A stretch of DNA of 5,233 bases from DASWJZ01 sp964487455 (GTDB lineage Bacteria; Pseudomonadota; Alphaproteobacteria; Rhizobiales; Afifellaceae). The DNA lies in assembly GCA_964487455.1 (NCBI GenBank), contig CAZARE010000021.1:1-5233 (forward strand). The letters are read 5' to 3'. Below are positions 5,001 to 5,233 of this stretch, in pieces. How positions within the stretch are numbered: position 1 is the stretch's first letter; every line of letters begins with the position of its first letter. The translations under genes were made by a program, and so were the position numbers. Below the pieces are notes generated by a model that did not search any database, was not told the DNA's origin, and saw only the letters and a list, made by a program, of their open reading frames with translations.

Positions 5001-5233
5001 ATGCGGGAGACAACGGCAAGCGAAACGGCCGCGGAGATCAGCCCGCCGGCCGGCGAGATTCATCTCCCGGCCCAGCAGACCGTCCCGTTCGTCTTCAACT
5101 CGCCGCACAGCGGCCGCTACTACCCGCAGGATTTTCTCGATGCGACCTCGCTCGACAAGAGCGAGATCCGGCGCTCGGAGGATCTCCTGGTCGACCGGCT
5201 GTTCGCGCCGGTGGTGCGGCTCGGCGCGCCGCT
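5001..5233 (+). CDS. N-formylglutamate amidohydrolase family protein, N-terminal part (cut by window end)
   Basis: The frame starts at ATG 5001 and runs off the window after 77 full codons. After a variable N-terminal region of about 27 residues it reads VPFVFNSPHSGRYYPQDFL (residues 28-46) and then IRRSEDLLVDRLFAPVVRLGAPL. The N-S-P-H-S-G motif (H36) and R-R-S-E-D (R57-D61) are the opening landmarks of the N-formylglutamate amidohydrolase (FGase) family, metal-dependent hydrolases that release formate from N-formyl amino acids such as N-formylglutamate in histidine breakdown. The catalytic C-terminal part is not in view, and no hut gene is seen here, so the true substrate is open. An in-frame GTG at 4995 is an alternative start; the ribosome site is weak (GGTGG). 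It is transcribed divergently from cpdR. Confidence 0.88.
   Translation, partial: MRETTASETAAEISPPAGEIHLPAQQTVPFVFNSPHSGRYYPQDFLDATSLDKSEIRRSEDLLVDRLFAPVVRLGAP

Noticed and set aside
4828..5019. Possible N-terminal extension of CpdR back to 5019
   Set aside because: The extra 64 residues have no resemblance to a domain, cover the promoter-like region and reach into the divergent FGase gene. CpdR proteins start at MARILLAEDD.

Overview
The window is GC-rich, densely packed DNA. Its best-recognised genes are betI/betA of choline oxidation, a CpdR-type single-domain response regulator beside an N-formylglutamate amidohydrolase gene, and a DUF892 ferritin-like protein behind a GGAAC-N16-CGTT motif. 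Together they point to an alphaproteobacterium, most likely of the order Hyphomicrobiales (Rhizobiales). The species cannot be named from the sequence alone.

Layout, left to right. (1) Positions 1-170, + strand: the C-terminal end of a TetR-family BetI-like choline-responsive repressor. It overlaps by 8 bp the start of betA (163-1839, +), a complete GMC-family choline dehydrogenase. No betB (betaine aldehyde dehydrogenase) lies between or after them in this window. (2) Positions 1840-2060 hold no gene. They contain a 3' stem-loop (1853-1879) and, abutting it, a 70-bp palindromic element (1882-1951) flanked by TA within C-TA...TA-G, which looks like a tiny IS630/mariner-type MITE or repeat unit; nothing recognisable lies in 1955-2060. 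(3) Positions 2061-3634, +: a two-gene translationally coupled unit made of an AAG/MPG-family 3-methyladenine DNA glycosylase (start uncertain, ATG 2061 or GTG 2154) and a ten-helix EamA/DMT transporter, joined by an ATGA overlap. (4) Positions 3635-4245, +: a candidate general-stress (EcfG-type) promoter, a strong Shine-Dalgarno site and a DUF892/YciF-like gene. (5) Positions 4288-4467, - strand: tRNA-Val(GAC) with an encoded CCA end and a good sigma70-type promoter. (6) Positions 4468-4827, -: cpdR. (7) A divergent control region of about 170 bp (4828-5000), then the first 77 codons of an N-formylglutamate amidohydrolase gene (5001 to the window end, +).

Functionally, the left part converts choline to betaine aldehyde on the way to the osmoprotectant glycine betaine. 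The middle part repairs alkylated bases and exports or imports an unknown small metabolite. The DUF892 gene is probably a stress protein. The right part carries translation and cell-cycle/proteolysis functions. I see no phage, CRISPR, toxin-antitoxin or other clearly new defence or biosynthetic system. The most interesting items are the short palindromic element after betA and the putative EcfG promoter before the DUF892 gene.
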